DNA from: ATX-6F1 sp943369485
GTDB lineage: Bacteria; Cyanobacteriota; Cyanobacteriia; PCC-6307; Cyanobiaceae
Reading direction: 5' to 3'
NCBI GenBank assembly: GCA_943369485.1
Contig: CALRNH020000011.1
Coordinates: 62,001-126,000 of the forward strand
DNA: 64,000 bases
Below, piece by piece: positions 1-8,275 of the stretch. Each line of letters starts with the position of its first letter. Positions within the stretch are counted from its first letter, which is position 1. The position numbers and the translations under genes were made by a program. Under the pieces are notes generated by a model. It worked only from the letters and a program-made list of their open reading frames with translations, made no database searches and was not told the origin of the DNA.

Positions 1-82
1 TCTGAAGAGCGACCACCACGGCCGCTCCAGCGAGGAGAACGACCAGACCAAGGAGGTAGGCCTGGGGAAGGAGCCAATCCAT
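1..82 (-). CDS. Membrane-anchored protein, N-terminus only (Ycf37-like candidate)
   Basis: Only the first 27 codons are inside the window; the gene runs off the left edge on the minus strand. The visible residues begin MDWLLPQAYLLGLVVLL and form one strongly hydrophobic N-terminal segment, suggesting a single-pass membrane anchor. It starts 20 bases after the rplT stop and reads in the same direction, so it is probably co-transcribed with rpmI-rplT. In picocyanobacteria a TPR protein of the Ycf37 (photosystem I assembly) type with this kind of N-terminus is a plausible neighbour of rplT; that identity is inference from 27 residues and position. Confidence 0.5.
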   Translation of the reverse strand, partial: MDWLLPQAYLLGLVVLLAGAAVVVALQ

Positions 83-102
83 CGGGCCTATCGAGAGGAC
101 GG

Positions 103-450
103 TCAGCCCTTGGCGGCGCTGACCACGTTGCTGAAGCTGTTCGGATCGACGACAGCGAGTTGGGCCAGCATCTTGCGGTTCAGCAGCACGTCAGCCTTCT
201 TGAGGCCGCCGATCAGGCGGCTGTAGCTGAGGCCGTTGAGGCGGGCGGCGGCGTTGATGCGGGCAATCCAGAGGCGACGGAAGTCGCGCTTACGCCGACG
301 ACGGTCGCGATAGGCATTGCAGAGCGCCTTCATCACCCGCTGGTTGGCCGTGCGGAACAAAGAACCATTGCCGCCTCGGAAGCCACGGGCCAGGCGAAGG
401 ATCTTGTTACGGCGTTTACGGGCAACGTTGCCCCTTTTGACGCGGGCCAT
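103..450 (-). CDS. rplT: 50S ribosomal protein L20
   Basis: A 115-residue basic protein beginning MARVKRGNVARKRRNKIL, the classic L20 N-terminal tail, followed by the RDRRRRKRDFRRLWIARINA segment of the globular part. L20 binds 23S rRNA early in 50S assembly. Length matches the family. It lies 62 bases downstream of rpmI in the same orientation, the usual rpmI-rplT pair. infC, which precedes rpmI in many bacteria, is far away here (about 57.4 kb), so the L35-L20 pair is transcribed apart from IF-3. Confidence 0.98.
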   Translation of the reverse strand: MARVKRGNVARKRRNKILRLARGFRGGNGSLFRTANQRVMKALCNAYRDRRRRKRDFRRLWIARINAAARLNGLSYSRLIGGLKKADVLLNRKMLAQLAVVDPNSFSNVVSAAKG

Positions 451-512
451 GGGAAATCAGGGAAGGAATGGAAACGGAGAGCAGCTGAAGCAGTTCAGCG
501 GGCGGCGGGGCC

Positions 513-713
513 TCAACGGCTGTAGGGCAACATCGCCCGCACATTGTCGGCGTCGCGCTCATCGACGACGGCCATGGTGCCCAGGTAGCGCTTGCGCTTG
601 GGACTTTTGTGATCGAGCAAATGGTTGAGGAAAGCGCGGCGACGCATGAACTTCCCGGTGCCCGTGGCCTTGAACCGCTTGGCGGCAGCTTTGCGGGTCT
701 TCAGCTTGGGCAT
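513..713 (-). CDS. rpmI: 50S ribosomal protein L35
   Basis: A 66-residue protein starting MPKLKTRKAAAKRFKATGTG, the diagnostic L35 N-terminus. The reading frame is open nine codons further upstream, but the start at MPKLK matches the family exactly and leaves an intergenic region for a promoter shared with the divergent gene at 790. It forms a pair with rplT and is a structural component of the large ribosomal subunit. Confidence 0.98.
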   Translation of the reverse strand: MPKLKTRKAAAKRFKATGTGKFMRRRAFLNHLLDHKSPKRKRYLGTMAVVDERDADNVRAMLPYSR

Positions 714-789
714 TGCTCGTGATCTGGCGCAAACAAGCAAAGTACGACGCGGACCTGCCTTCCGCCAACTCCCTGGCGCCCGATCGTCA

Positions 790-2361
790 ATGTCTTCGCC
801 TCTGATGCTCTACTTGCGGCGGCCGATCCTGGGGGCTTCGGTCCTGGGCGCTGCTGCCCTTGGGGGTTCGCTGCTGCTGGCCCAGGGCTGCCGTGCCAGC
901 TCCTTGTTGCATTGGCCGGTGCCTGCCCCGCCGACGCTGAGCGGCTCCGAGCCGGTGCTCTGGATCGCGCTGGCGGCCCACCTGGGCCCCCGGCCGGGCG
1001 GCGATCCCGCAGCGGCGCCCCCGTTGACCCTGGTGAGTCAGTCGGGCTCAATGACGCTCACCGAGGCCTCCGGCCGCAAGCTGCAGGGCTCCAGGCTGGA
1101 ATTGTTCTGGCGGCGGGTTCCCCTCAAGGAGCCTCTCAGCCTCCAGCGCACCGTGCTGGGTCCGTTCCCGAGCTATGAGCGTGCCGAGCAGGTGGCCGAG
1201 GCCTGGCGTCAACAGGGGATCAGCGCTGTGATTGCCCATCCTGGTGATTGGGAGGTGTGGGGCGGCCCCGATGCGCCGCCACCGACCCTTGGGGACATCC
1301 GGCTGGCTGCTCGTCAGCAACGGGCTCAGATCTCTGAGCGGCTGGTGCTCGCCGTTCGGGAGTCGGGCGGCCTGAGGACCCTGGAGGGCCCTCTGCGGCT
1401 GAGCGCGCCTTCAGGGCTGCGCTGGGCCGGTGGGGTCTACCAGGGGCCGTTTCGGCTCCAGGGCGACGCCTATGGCAGCTGGAGCCTGATCGAGCAGGTC
1501 CCAGTGGAGCGCTACCTCCTGGGCGTTTTGCCCCATGAGATCGGTGCCCAGGCTCCCGCCGCCGCCCTTCAGGCCCAGGCGGTGCTGGCCCGTACCTGGG
1601 CCCTGCGCAACCGTCAGCGCTTCAAGGTGGATGGCTATCACCTCTGCGCCGACACCCAATGTCAGGTCTATGCCGATCCCCGCCAGGCGGGCGCGGCTGT
1701 GCGCCAGGCGATTGCGGCGACCCGATTCCAGGTGCTGGTCTGGCAGGGGCAACCCATCCATGCCGTCTACCACGCCAGCAATGGCGGCATGGCAGCAGGG
1801 TTCGAGGAGGCCTGGGGTGGAGCCCCACTGCCTTATCTGCAGACCCGCCCCGATGGTCCAGCTCAGTTCGATCGCCGTTTCGCCACACCACTCAAGGAGC
1901 CTGCCCGCCTCAGCCAGTTGCTCCAAGACGGTGACGCGGCCTACGGCACCGATCACCCGCTGTTCCGTTGGCGGCGCTCCCTGGACCGGGAACAAATCAA
2001 GGCGGCCCTCGGTTCCCAGATCGCTGGCCTCGGCGTGCCCCAACGGCTGACCGTTCTGGCGCGCGGGACCAGCGGTCGCGTGCTCGCTCTGCAGGTGCAG
2101 GGAACTGCGGGCCGGGTGGTGCTGCGCTTTGATGCGATCCGGCGCAGCTTTCGCCAGCTGCCCAGCACCCTGTTTCTGGTGGCGCCGGATGGGCCGGGCC
2201 GATGGAGCTTCGTGGGGGGCGGCTTTGGCCATGGTGCCGGGCTGTCCCAGGCCGGGGCCATGGATCTGGCCCGCCGGGGCTGGACTGCAGGCCGGATTCT
2301 CCAGCACTACTACTTCGGCACCAATCTTGAGAGCTCCCGGGGCCTGCTCCTGGATCCCTAA
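790..2361 (+). CDS. SpoIID/LytB-domain protein (lytic-transglycosylase-like)
   Basis: 523 residues from the ATG at 790; the frame is open back to 625, but that would overlap rpmI and adds an atypical tail. The N-terminus (residues 1-38) is a hydrophobic signal or anchor ending in LLLAQGC, possibly a lipobox. Residues about 110-160 resemble a SPOR-like repeat (GPFPSYERAEQVAEAWRQQG). Residues about 235-500 are a SpoIID/LytB domain: VERYLLGVLPHEIG with the conserved Glu (about residue 250), the Cys-containing YHLCADTQCQVY stretch, and AVYHASNGG. Bacillus SpoIID is a glycan-strand lytic transglycosylase, so a periplasmic role in peptidoglycan trimming is likely. It is divergent from rpmI and followed by a glycosyltransferase 39 bases on. 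Confidence 0.85.
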   Translation: MSSPLMLYLRRPILGASVLGAAALGGSLLLAQGCRASSLLHWPVPAPPTLSGSEPVLWIALAAHLGPRPGGDPAAAPPLTLVSQSGSMTLTEASGRKLQGSRLELFWRRVPLKEPLSLQRTVLGPFPSYERAEQVAEAWRQQGISAVIAHPGDWEVWGGPDAPPPTLGDIRLAARQQRAQISERLVLAVRESGGLRTLEGPLRLSAPSGLRWAGGVYQGPFRLQGDAYGSWSLIEQVPVERYLLGVLPHEIGAQAPAAALQAQAVLARTWALRNRQRFKVDGYHLCADTQCQVYADPRQAGAAVRQAIAATRFQVLVWQGQPIHAVYHASNGGMAAGFEEAWGGAPLPYLQTRPDGPAQFDRRFATPLKEPARLSQLLQDGDAAYGTDHPLFRWRRSLDREQIKAALGSQIAGLGVPQRLTVLARGTSGRVLALQVQGTAGRVVLRFDAIRRSFRQLPSTLFLVAPDGPGRWSFVGGGFGHGAGLSQAGAMDLARRGWTAGRILQHYYFGTNLESSRGLLLDP

Positions 2362-2400
2362 ATCCGCGGCACTTAAACTTCTTCAACTTTTGGGTCGGCC

Positions 2401-3756
2401 ATGGCCGTGAACGGCAGCACGGGGACCGATCGCCGAAGGGTCAAGGCTTCGTTGTTCCTGATCGCCTGCGTGGCGGCCGGGGTGGCTCCCCATGGTCTCA
2501 ATGGGGGCCGCAGCGTTCTGCCGGCGCTCAGCTTGACCCTGCTGCTCGGGATCTACAGCTTCCGCACCGTGCTCCTGGGGGCCCGCCGCCGCCAGGGTGA
2601 GGCCGAGTCAGCGCAGTCCCTTTCGAACCTCGACGGGGACGCAGCCTTGACGTCCGTCGATGTGGTGGTGGCGGCCCGGGATGAGGAGGCTGTGATCGGT
2701 CGCCTGGTGGAGCGCATCGCCCAGCTTCGTTACCCCGCCGGTCGGTTGAAGCTTTGGGTCGTCGATGACGGCAGTGAGGACCGCACCCCCGAGCTGCTGG
2801 AGGAGCTCAAGCGGCAACATTCTTTTTTGCATCTGGTGCGCCGCAGCCGCGAGGCTGGGGGAGGAAAATCCGGCGCTCTCAACACCGTGCTGGCCCAGCT
2901 CAAGAGCCGCTGGATGCTGGTGCTCGATGCCGATGCCCAGCTTCAGAGCGACGTGCTCGAACGGCTGATCCCCTTTGCCGAGCAAGGTCTTTGGTCAGCG
3001 GTGCAACTGCGCAAGGCCGTGGTGAACAGTGAGGTCAACCTGCTCGCCCGGGCCCAGGCGATGGAGATGGCCCTGGATGCGGTGGTTCAGCAGGGCCGCC
3101 TCGACGGCGGCGGCATCGCTGAACTGCGGGGCAACGGCCAATTGCTGTTGCGGGAGGCGATCCAGGCCTGTGGCGGCTTCAACGAGGCCACCGTCACCGA
3201 CGATCTGGACCTCAGTTTCAGGCTGCTGCTCGCCGGCCGTTCGATCGGCGTGCTTTGGGACCCGCCGGTGCAGGAGGAGGCCGTGCTCAGCCTCCGGGCC
3301 CTCTGGCGTCAGCGCCAGCGTTGGGCCGAGGGGGGTCTGCAGCGCTTCTTCGATTACTGGCCAGGGCTGGTCTCCGGGCGCGTCAGCTTCATCGGAAAGC
3401 TTGATCTCAGCAGTTTTTTCCTGCTGCAATACGTGCTGCCGGTGGTGGCGGTGGCCGATCTGGCCGCGTCGCTCGTGACGCGTACCCCGCCGGCGTTCTG
3501 GCCCCTTTCTCTGGTGGCCCTCGGCCTCTCGGGGGTGTCGATTCTTCAGGCGTGCCAGCGAACCAGCGAGGGCCCGCCCCTGCCCGGGGCCAATCCGGGT
3601 TCGGTGGCCCTGGCCATGGTTTATCTGCTGCACTGGTTTGTGGTCATTCCCTGGGTCTGCCTGCGTATGGCGGTGCTGCCCAAGCGACTGGTCTGGGCCA
3701 AGACCTTGCATCTGGGCAACCTGCCCGAAAGTGATTTGAGCACCCAGGCCTCTTGA
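2401..3756 (+). CDS. Membrane family 2 glycosyltransferase (processive type)
   Basis: 451 residues. Two hydrophobic stretches near the N-terminus (about 15-30 and 40-60) precede a GT-A domain with the BcsA/NodC-type signature: VDVVVAARDEEA, VVDDGSEDRT (DDG 122-124), LDADAQL (DAD 176-178), TDDLDLS (266-270) and QRQRW (304-308). Further hydrophobic segments follow from about residue 335. The D, DxD, TDD, QxxRW set marks a processive or large-polymer glycosyltransferase acting at the inner membrane on a nucleotide sugar. Substrate is not readable. It may share a transcript with the SpoIID-like gene 39 bases upstream, suggesting an envelope role. Confidence 0.85.
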   Translation: MAVNGSTGTDRRRVKASLFLIACVAAGVAPHGLNGGRSVLPALSLTLLLGIYSFRTVLLGARRRQGEAESAQSLSNLDGDAALTSVDVVVAARDEEAVIGRLVERIAQLRYPAGRLKLWVVDDGSEDRTPELLEELKRQHSFLHLVRRSREAGGGKSGALNTVLAQLKSRWMLVLDADAQLQSDVLERLIPFAEQGLWSAVQLRKAVVNSEVNLLARAQAMEMALDAVVQQGRLDGGGIAELRGNGQLLLREAIQACGGFNEATVTDDLDLSFRLLLAGRSIGVLWDPPVQEEAVLSLRALWRQRQRWAEGGLQRFFDYWPGLVSGRVSFIGKLDLSSFFLLQYVLPVVAVADLAASLVTRTPPAFWPLSLVALGLSGVSILQACQRTSEGPPLPGANPGSVALAMVYLLHWFVVIPWVCLRMAVLPKRLVWAKTLHLGNLPESDLSTQAS

Positions 3757-3796
3757 TTATCTGGCTGCGGTCCCAGTTCAGCCTGGATTTGGCCTC

Positions 3797-4195
3797 TTAA
3801 AGACTCGCGTGGAGGATGTTCATCACCTCCATGATCGTGCTTGTTTCGCCAGCGTTCAGCTGAAGTGCCTCTGACAGGTGATCGAGAATCCGCTGTTCTT
3901 CCTCCACCAGGGGGCCATCCGAGCGCATGATCTCCGCCGCCATGGCGAAGGCGGTCAGGCGTTGGGGCCCATCCAAGACGGCGCCAGCCTCCAGCAACAG
4001 GGCTTCGGCACCTTGCGCCTTAAGGCTGACGAGCAGATCGTTCAGCAGAGCGATCATCTCCTGGTCGCTGCGTTCCCGGTAGGGGGAGCGGTAGTCGAGG
4101 GAGTGGCGCAGGGCACGGGCACCAGCACTGCCCATGACCCCATCCCAGGCAACGGAGGCCAGGGCGACAGCGGCAAGGGCACGAGAAGAATCCAT
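3797..4195 (-). CDS. TerB-like (tellurite-resistance/DjlA-type) protein
   Basis: 132 residues, all-helical by composition. The C-terminal half reads AAEIMRSDGPLVEEEQRIL, the acidic motif of TerB/TerB-like helical bundles (AxxMAxADGxxxxEEExxxL), which in the family lies at a divalent-cation site. The N-terminus is Ala-rich and may be weakly membrane-associated. It is convergent with the GT2 gene (40 bases between stops) and divergent from the ATPase cassette. Biochemical role is unknown; tellurite resistance itself should not be assumed. Confidence 0.65.
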   Translation of the reverse strand: MDSSRALAAVALASVAWDGVMGSAGARALRHSLDYRSPYRERSDQEMIALLNDLLVSLKAQGAEALLLEAGAVLDGPQRLTAFAMAAEIMRSDGPLVEEEQRILDHLSEALQLNAGETSTIMEVMNILHASL

Positions 4196-4414
4196 GGGCG
4201 CGCTAAGGGCTCAGCCTCGCCTGTCATCGCAGGCTGAGGGCCTAGTCGATGGTGTTGGTTGCAACAATCCCCCAGACTGAAAGGCCGAAGATCGACGATG
4301 CCAACAATTTTGAGGCTTGGGAAGCCCGCGAATACCGGGAGGGCAGCCTTGGTAGCGTTTGTTACCGCAAGGGCACCGAGCAGCGCCTAGTTGTTTCAGA
4401 TCTCAAGGGTGGAC

Positions 4415-5176
4415 ATGCCAAAAGTCGTCTCCGTTCATTCCTATCGCGGGGGCACCGGGAAGTCGAATTTCACAGCGAATTTAGCTACGACAGTTGCGGC
4501 TCAGGGTTTTCGCGTCGGCGTGATTGATACCGATGTACCCTCACCAGGCATTCACAACCTGTTCTGCCTTGAGCAAGAGGAGATAGGCAAAACGCTCAAT
4601 GATTTTCTTTGGGATGAAGCCTCCATTGCAGAAGCAGCCTACGATGTCAGCCCTAAGGTAGGTGTTGAGCTGCCCGGTCAAATCTTCCTGGTGCCCTCAA
4701 GTGTCAACCCCGATGATATTTCACGCATTCTTCAGGTGGGCTATGACGTCAGCAAGATGAACGATGGATTCAGGAATCTTGTTCGAGAGCTCAAGCTTGA
4801 TTTTCTTTTCATTGATACCCACCCAGGCCTCTCCAAGGAAACCTTTCTTTCAATTGCCATTTCCCATGTTCTATTGCTGATCCTGCGCCCTGATAAACAG
4901 GACTACCAGGGAACCGCCGTGACTGTCGACGTGGCCAGGCAGCTGAAGGTCCGGCGCTTGTTGCTGGCGATCAACAAGGCTCACAGTGGACTCAATTTGG
5001 ATGCCTTGCGAGTCAAAGTGGCTGAGACCTATGGCGAAGCGGTGGCAGGCGTGTTCCCTCTTTCCGAAGATTTTGCTCGCTTGGCCAGTGAGGGTGTGTT
5101 CTGCGTGAAGTACCCTGATCACCCACTGACGCAGGAATTCAAGCTGGTTGCCAAGTCCATCATGGAAGGTGGTTAA
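4415..5176 (+). CDS. ParA/MinD-type P-loop ATPase with an Arg-type deviant Walker A
   Basis: 253 residues from the ATG at 4415, chosen because MPKVVSVHSYRGGTGKSN places the Walker A at residues 11-17 as in ParA/MinD proteins and an AAGGG-like ribosome site lies just upstream; a TTG at 4391 is possible. The deviant Walker A is RGGTGKS, with Arg at the signature-lysine position. VGVIDTDVPSPG (about 34-43) and FLFIDTHPGL (Walker B) follow. Such ATPases dimerise on ATP and position or activate partners. The C-terminus shows no obvious amphipathic MinD membrane helix. The glutaminase gene follows after 3 bases, so the two are almost certainly co-translated. Base composition is lower in GC than in flanking core genes. 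Confidence 0.85.
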   Translation: MPKVVSVHSYRGGTGKSNFTANLATTVAAQGFRVGVIDTDVPSPGIHNLFCLEQEEIGKTLNDFLWDEASIAEAAYDVSPKVGVELPGQIFLVPSSVNPDDISRILQVGYDVSKMNDGFRNLVRELKLDFLFIDTHPGLSKETFLSIAISHVLLLILRPDKQDYQGTAVTVDVARQLKVRRLLLAINKAHSGLNLDALRVKVAETYGEAVAGVFPLSEDFARLASEGVFCVKYPDHPLTQEFKLVAKSIMEGG

Positions 5177-5179
5177 GTC

Positions 5180-6211
5180 ATGACAGACCTTAAGAGTTTT
5201 GTTTCACTTGCTAGCTCAATCAATGCGGTAGCATCTCCTTTCAGAAGCTATCTCAATGATCTTTATAATAAACACCGTAGCCTCAAAAAAGGCAAGGTAG
5301 CGGATTACATCCCCGAACTCGCGCTGGCGAGCTCGGATTCGTTTGGCATCTGCGTGGTCAGCACAGACGGGCAGACCTTCGAAGTTGGTGACTGTGATCA
5401 GACGTTTACCATTCAGTCAATTTCTAAAGCTTTTGTTTTTGGGCTTGCCCTTGAAGACCACGGTCGTAAGTTCGTGAACAGCAAAGTGGGCATGGAGCCC
5501 ACTGGGGAAGCCTTCAATTCGATCATCCTTGATGAGGAGACCAACCGTCCCTACAACCCCATGGTTAATTCAGGGGCGATAGCAACCACAGATCTGATCA
5601 AGGGTCGCAACGGCACCGAGCGCCTCAAGCGCATCCTTGAGATGTTCGGACGTTACACCGGCCGCACCCATGACATCAATGTGCCCGTGTTTCTCTCGGA
5701 AAAAGAGACAGGTCACCGCAATCGGGCCATGGCTTTTCTGATGCTGAATTTTGCCATGGTCAGCGATAAGATTGATGAAACTCTCGATCTCTATTTTCAG
5801 CAGTGCTCAATGTTGGTCAATGCTAAGGATTTGGCCATGATGTCTGCGACCTTGGCCAATGGTGGTGTCAATCCTGTCACGGGCATTCGAGCCATCGAAG
5901 AACGTTATGTACAAGATGTCATCAGTTTGATGCTCACCTGTGGCATGTACGATGCGTCGGGAGAATGGGCCTACCGTGTGGGCATTCCAGCCAAGAGTGG
6001 AGTCGCCGGAGGGATCACTGCGGTGGCCTCAGGCAAGCTGGGTATCGGCATCTATTCGCCGCCCCTCGATTCCAAGGGAAATAGCACCCGAGGCATCAAG
6101 GTTTGTGAGGAGATCTCTCGTGATTTTGGCTTGCACATGTTCAACACTGCCACGCCCAAGCACGACCTTGTCACCTGGATGAATGGAGACCATGACTCCC
6201 TAGGCTGGTGA
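5180..6211 (+). CDS. glsA: Glutaminase
   Basis: 343 residues; hydrolyses L-glutamine to glutamate and ammonia. The serine-dependent beta-lactamase-like fold is shown by FTIQSISKAF, with the S-x-x-K catalytic pair Ser80/Lys83, and by NPMVNSGAI with the conserved Asn around 130. The C-terminal VGIPAKSGVAGGI segment is also a family hallmark. Slightly longer than the roughly 310-residue bacterial norm because of an N-terminal extension. It follows the ParA-like gene by 3 bases with a purine-rich ribosome site inside that gene's end. Pairing of a glutaminase with an ATPase and a receptor suggests signalling or nitrogen-linked control rather than simple catabolism; that is inference. Confidence 0.93.
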   Translation: MTDLKSFVSLASSINAVASPFRSYLNDLYNKHRSLKKGKVADYIPELALASSDSFGICVVSTDGQTFEVGDCDQTFTIQSISKAFVFGLALEDHGRKFVNSKVGMEPTGEAFNSIILDEETNRPYNPMVNSGAIATTDLIKGRNGTERLKRILEMFGRYTGRTHDINVPVFLSEKETGHRNRAMAFLMLNFAMVSDKIDETLDLYFQQCSMLVNAKDLAMMSATLANGGVNPVTGIRAIEERYVQDVISLMLTCGMYDASGEWAYRVGIPAKSGVAGGITAVASGKLGIGIYSPPLDSKGNSTRGIKVCEEISRDFGLHMFNTATPKHDLVTWMNGDHDSLGW

Positions 6212-6403
6212 GTGTCTGCATGAATGGGTCGTGACCTCCTGCCATCGTGTCTCACGTGTTGAGTTGAGTGCTGACAGGACCTGTTTGGACTTGGCTCAGT
6301 ATTGCAGTCGCTCAAGTATTGTCTCTCCACACGCCTGTTTTTCTAGTCTTTCGGCTGCTGTGCTGATGATCATAGGAACCCCAAGGCCGTTTCAGCTAGA
6401 GGC

Positions 6404-8269
6404 ATGACCACCCAGAACCACCAGCTACCCGGGCTGCGATGGCCCAAGTCGTGGAGTCTTCAAGCCTTTCGCCTGAACCTCCGCACCTACTTGGTGGTTC
6501 CTTTTGTGTTGCAGACCGTCGCGACCGTGGGGCTGGTTGGCTTTCTGTCGTTTCGCCATAGCCAGCGGGCTGTCAATGAGTTGGCAGCGCAGCTTCAGGA
6601 CTCAATCTCTAAGCAAGTTTCAGAGCGGGTCACTAATTTTCTTAATGCTCCTCACCGCGTCAATCAGCTGAATGCGAATGCTGCCAGCCTGGGATTGATC
6701 AGCTTTGACAACATTGAGACGGCCCGCCCCTTCCTCTGGAAGCAGGTCAATGCCTTCACCGATATCGGCTACACAGGTCTGGTTGATCGCGAGGGTCGCT
6801 TCATTCGCATTGGCTGGGCTACCAACCGCTTTGCTTCGGGCGAGGAGCCTCAGTTGGCAGTACAGCTCCGGCCAGGCTCGGGAGATCTGCTCTATTACGG
6901 GCTGGATCGCGCCGGTAATCCTTCGGATCTGGAGAAGGTGCGCTCCAACTTTGATGCCAAGGATTCACCCCTTTTCAAGGCCGCAGTTGCCGCCCGTCGC
7001 CCCACATGGGGACCGGTGACGGTCAACTTTGGATATGACAATCTTCAGTTGAATGCCTTGGCTCCGTACTTTGCTCCTGGTGGCAAGTTCATGGGGATCT
7101 TCAACACGCAGATCAGCTTGGATCAGATCAGTCAGTTTCTGCGCTCCCTGAAGGTCAGCCGCAATAGCAAGGTTTATATCTTCGAGCGCACTGGTGAGCT
7201 GATTGCCTCCTCTTCATCCAATCAGCCCTTGATCGTTGGCAAAGGTGACCAGCGACAACGCCTCTTAGCAAGTGATTCCACGGATCCCATGCTCAAGGGC
7301 GCCATGGGCGTGATCGAGTCGAATTTGGGTGGGTACAGTCGCATTTACGAAAGTCATCAATACGAGTTCAGGCTTGATGGCAATAAGGAATTGATGCGGG
7401 TTTCACCCCTTGATGATGGCAAGGGGCTGCAGTGGCTGCTGATGGTGGTTACACCAGAGGCTGATTTCATGGGGCAGATTGAAGCCAATTCCAAGACCAC
7501 CATCTTCCTTTGCGTTGGTTCGTTGGTGTTTGCGGTCTTTCTGGGACTGGCTTCCTCCCAGTGGGTCACCAATCCGATTGAGAAGATTTCCCAGGCGGCC
7601 AGGCGTCTGGCGGGGGGAGACCTTAATCAGACCGTTGACCAGAGTGTGATTATCGAGATTGATCAGTTGGCGGGCTCGTTCAATAACATGACCCATCAAC
7701 TGCAGGCATCATTCGCGGCGCTGGAGCAATCGAACCTTGAGCTCACCTTGGCGGAGGAGAACTTTCGCAGCATCTTCGAGAATGCTCAAGATGGAATTTT
7801 CCAGTCCAGTGTTGAGGGACGTCTGCTGCGGGCCAATCCCGCCCTTGCGGTGATTTATGGATACGATTCAACTGAAGAATTGCTGGAGTCCGTGAAGGAT
7901 GTGAATTCTCAGTTTTTCCAGCGGCCTGAGCTGGTCACGGAGCTTCAAGAGAAACTGAAGATCGATGGCACCTTGACAGACTTCGTGTATACCACCCTCC
8001 GGATGGATGGCGCCAGCATCTGGCTGGAATTGGATGCTCGACTGGTGAAGGATACGGCCGGCAAGACGCTTTATCTGGAGGGCATTGTCCGGGATGTGAC
8101 CGATCGTAAGTTGCGCGAGGAAGCCCTCGAACGTCAGCTACGCGATCTTAAGGTCGAGATTGATCAAAGCAAGAAGCAGCAGGATGTCGAAAGGTTGACC
8201 AGCAGTAAATACTTCCGCGAGGCCAAGCAGCAGATCGAAGATCTCGATCTTGAAAACTTCTGGTCCTGA
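6404..8269 (+). CDS. Two-pass membrane receptor: Cache-like sensor, HAMP, PAS, coiled-coil tail
   Basis: 621 residues. TM1 spans about 28-50, an extracytoplasmic Cache-like sensor about 51-365, TM2 about 366-386, HAMP about 387-440 (WVTNPIEKISQAARRLAGGD) and PAS/PAC about 452-570 (NFRSIFENAQDGIFQSS... GIVRDVTDRK). The protein ends with a coiled coil and the tail QDVERLTSSKYFREAKQQI. No histidine-kinase, GGDEF, cyclase or phosphatase domain follows. It must therefore signal through a partner, plausibly the ATPase or glutaminase upstream. A 192-base gap separates it from glsA. Its stop lies 6 bases from the dnaX stop on the other strand. Confidence 0.85.
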   Translation: MTTQNHQLPGLRWPKSWSLQAFRLNLRTYLVVPFVLQTVATVGLVGFLSFRHSQRAVNELAAQLQDSISKQVSERVTNFLNAPHRVNQLNANAASLGLISFDNIETARPFLWKQVNAFTDIGYTGLVDREGRFIRIGWATNRFASGEEPQLAVQLRPGSGDLLYYGLDRAGNPSDLEKVRSNFDAKDSPLFKAAVAARRPTWGPVTVNFGYDNLQLNALAPYFAPGGKFMGIFNTQISLDQISQFLRSLKVSRNSKVYIFERTGELIASSSSNQPLIVGKGDQRQRLLASDSTDPMLKGAMGVIESNLGGYSRIYESHQYEFRLDGNKELMRVSPLDDGKGLQWLLMVVTPEADFMGQIEANSKTTIFLCVGSLVFAVFLGLASSQWVTNPIEKISQAARRLAGGDLNQTVDQSVIIEIDQLAGSFNNMTHQLQASFAALEQSNLELTLAEENFRSIFENAQDGIFQSSVEGRLLRANPALAVIYGYDSTEELLESVKDVNSQFFQRPELVTELQEKLKIDGTLTDFVYTTLRMDGASIWLELDARLVKDTAGKTLYLEGIVRDVTDRKLREEALERQLRDLKVEIDQSKKQQDVERLTSSKYFREAKQQIEDLDLENFWS

Positions 8270-8275
8270 GCGCCT

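Noticed and set aside
625..789. A longer SpoIID-like protein starting at 625
   Set aside because: The extra 55 residues run antisense through rpmI and lack family similarity; the ATG at 790 begins the signal sequence.
4249..4527. A 92-codon frame beginning MVLVATIPQTERPKIDD before and into the ParA-like gene
   Set aside because: It overlaps the ATPase gene by about 110 bases in another frame, has no clear ribosome site and shows no recognisable family. The first 55 codons could be a small gene remnant, but the evidence is too thin to list.
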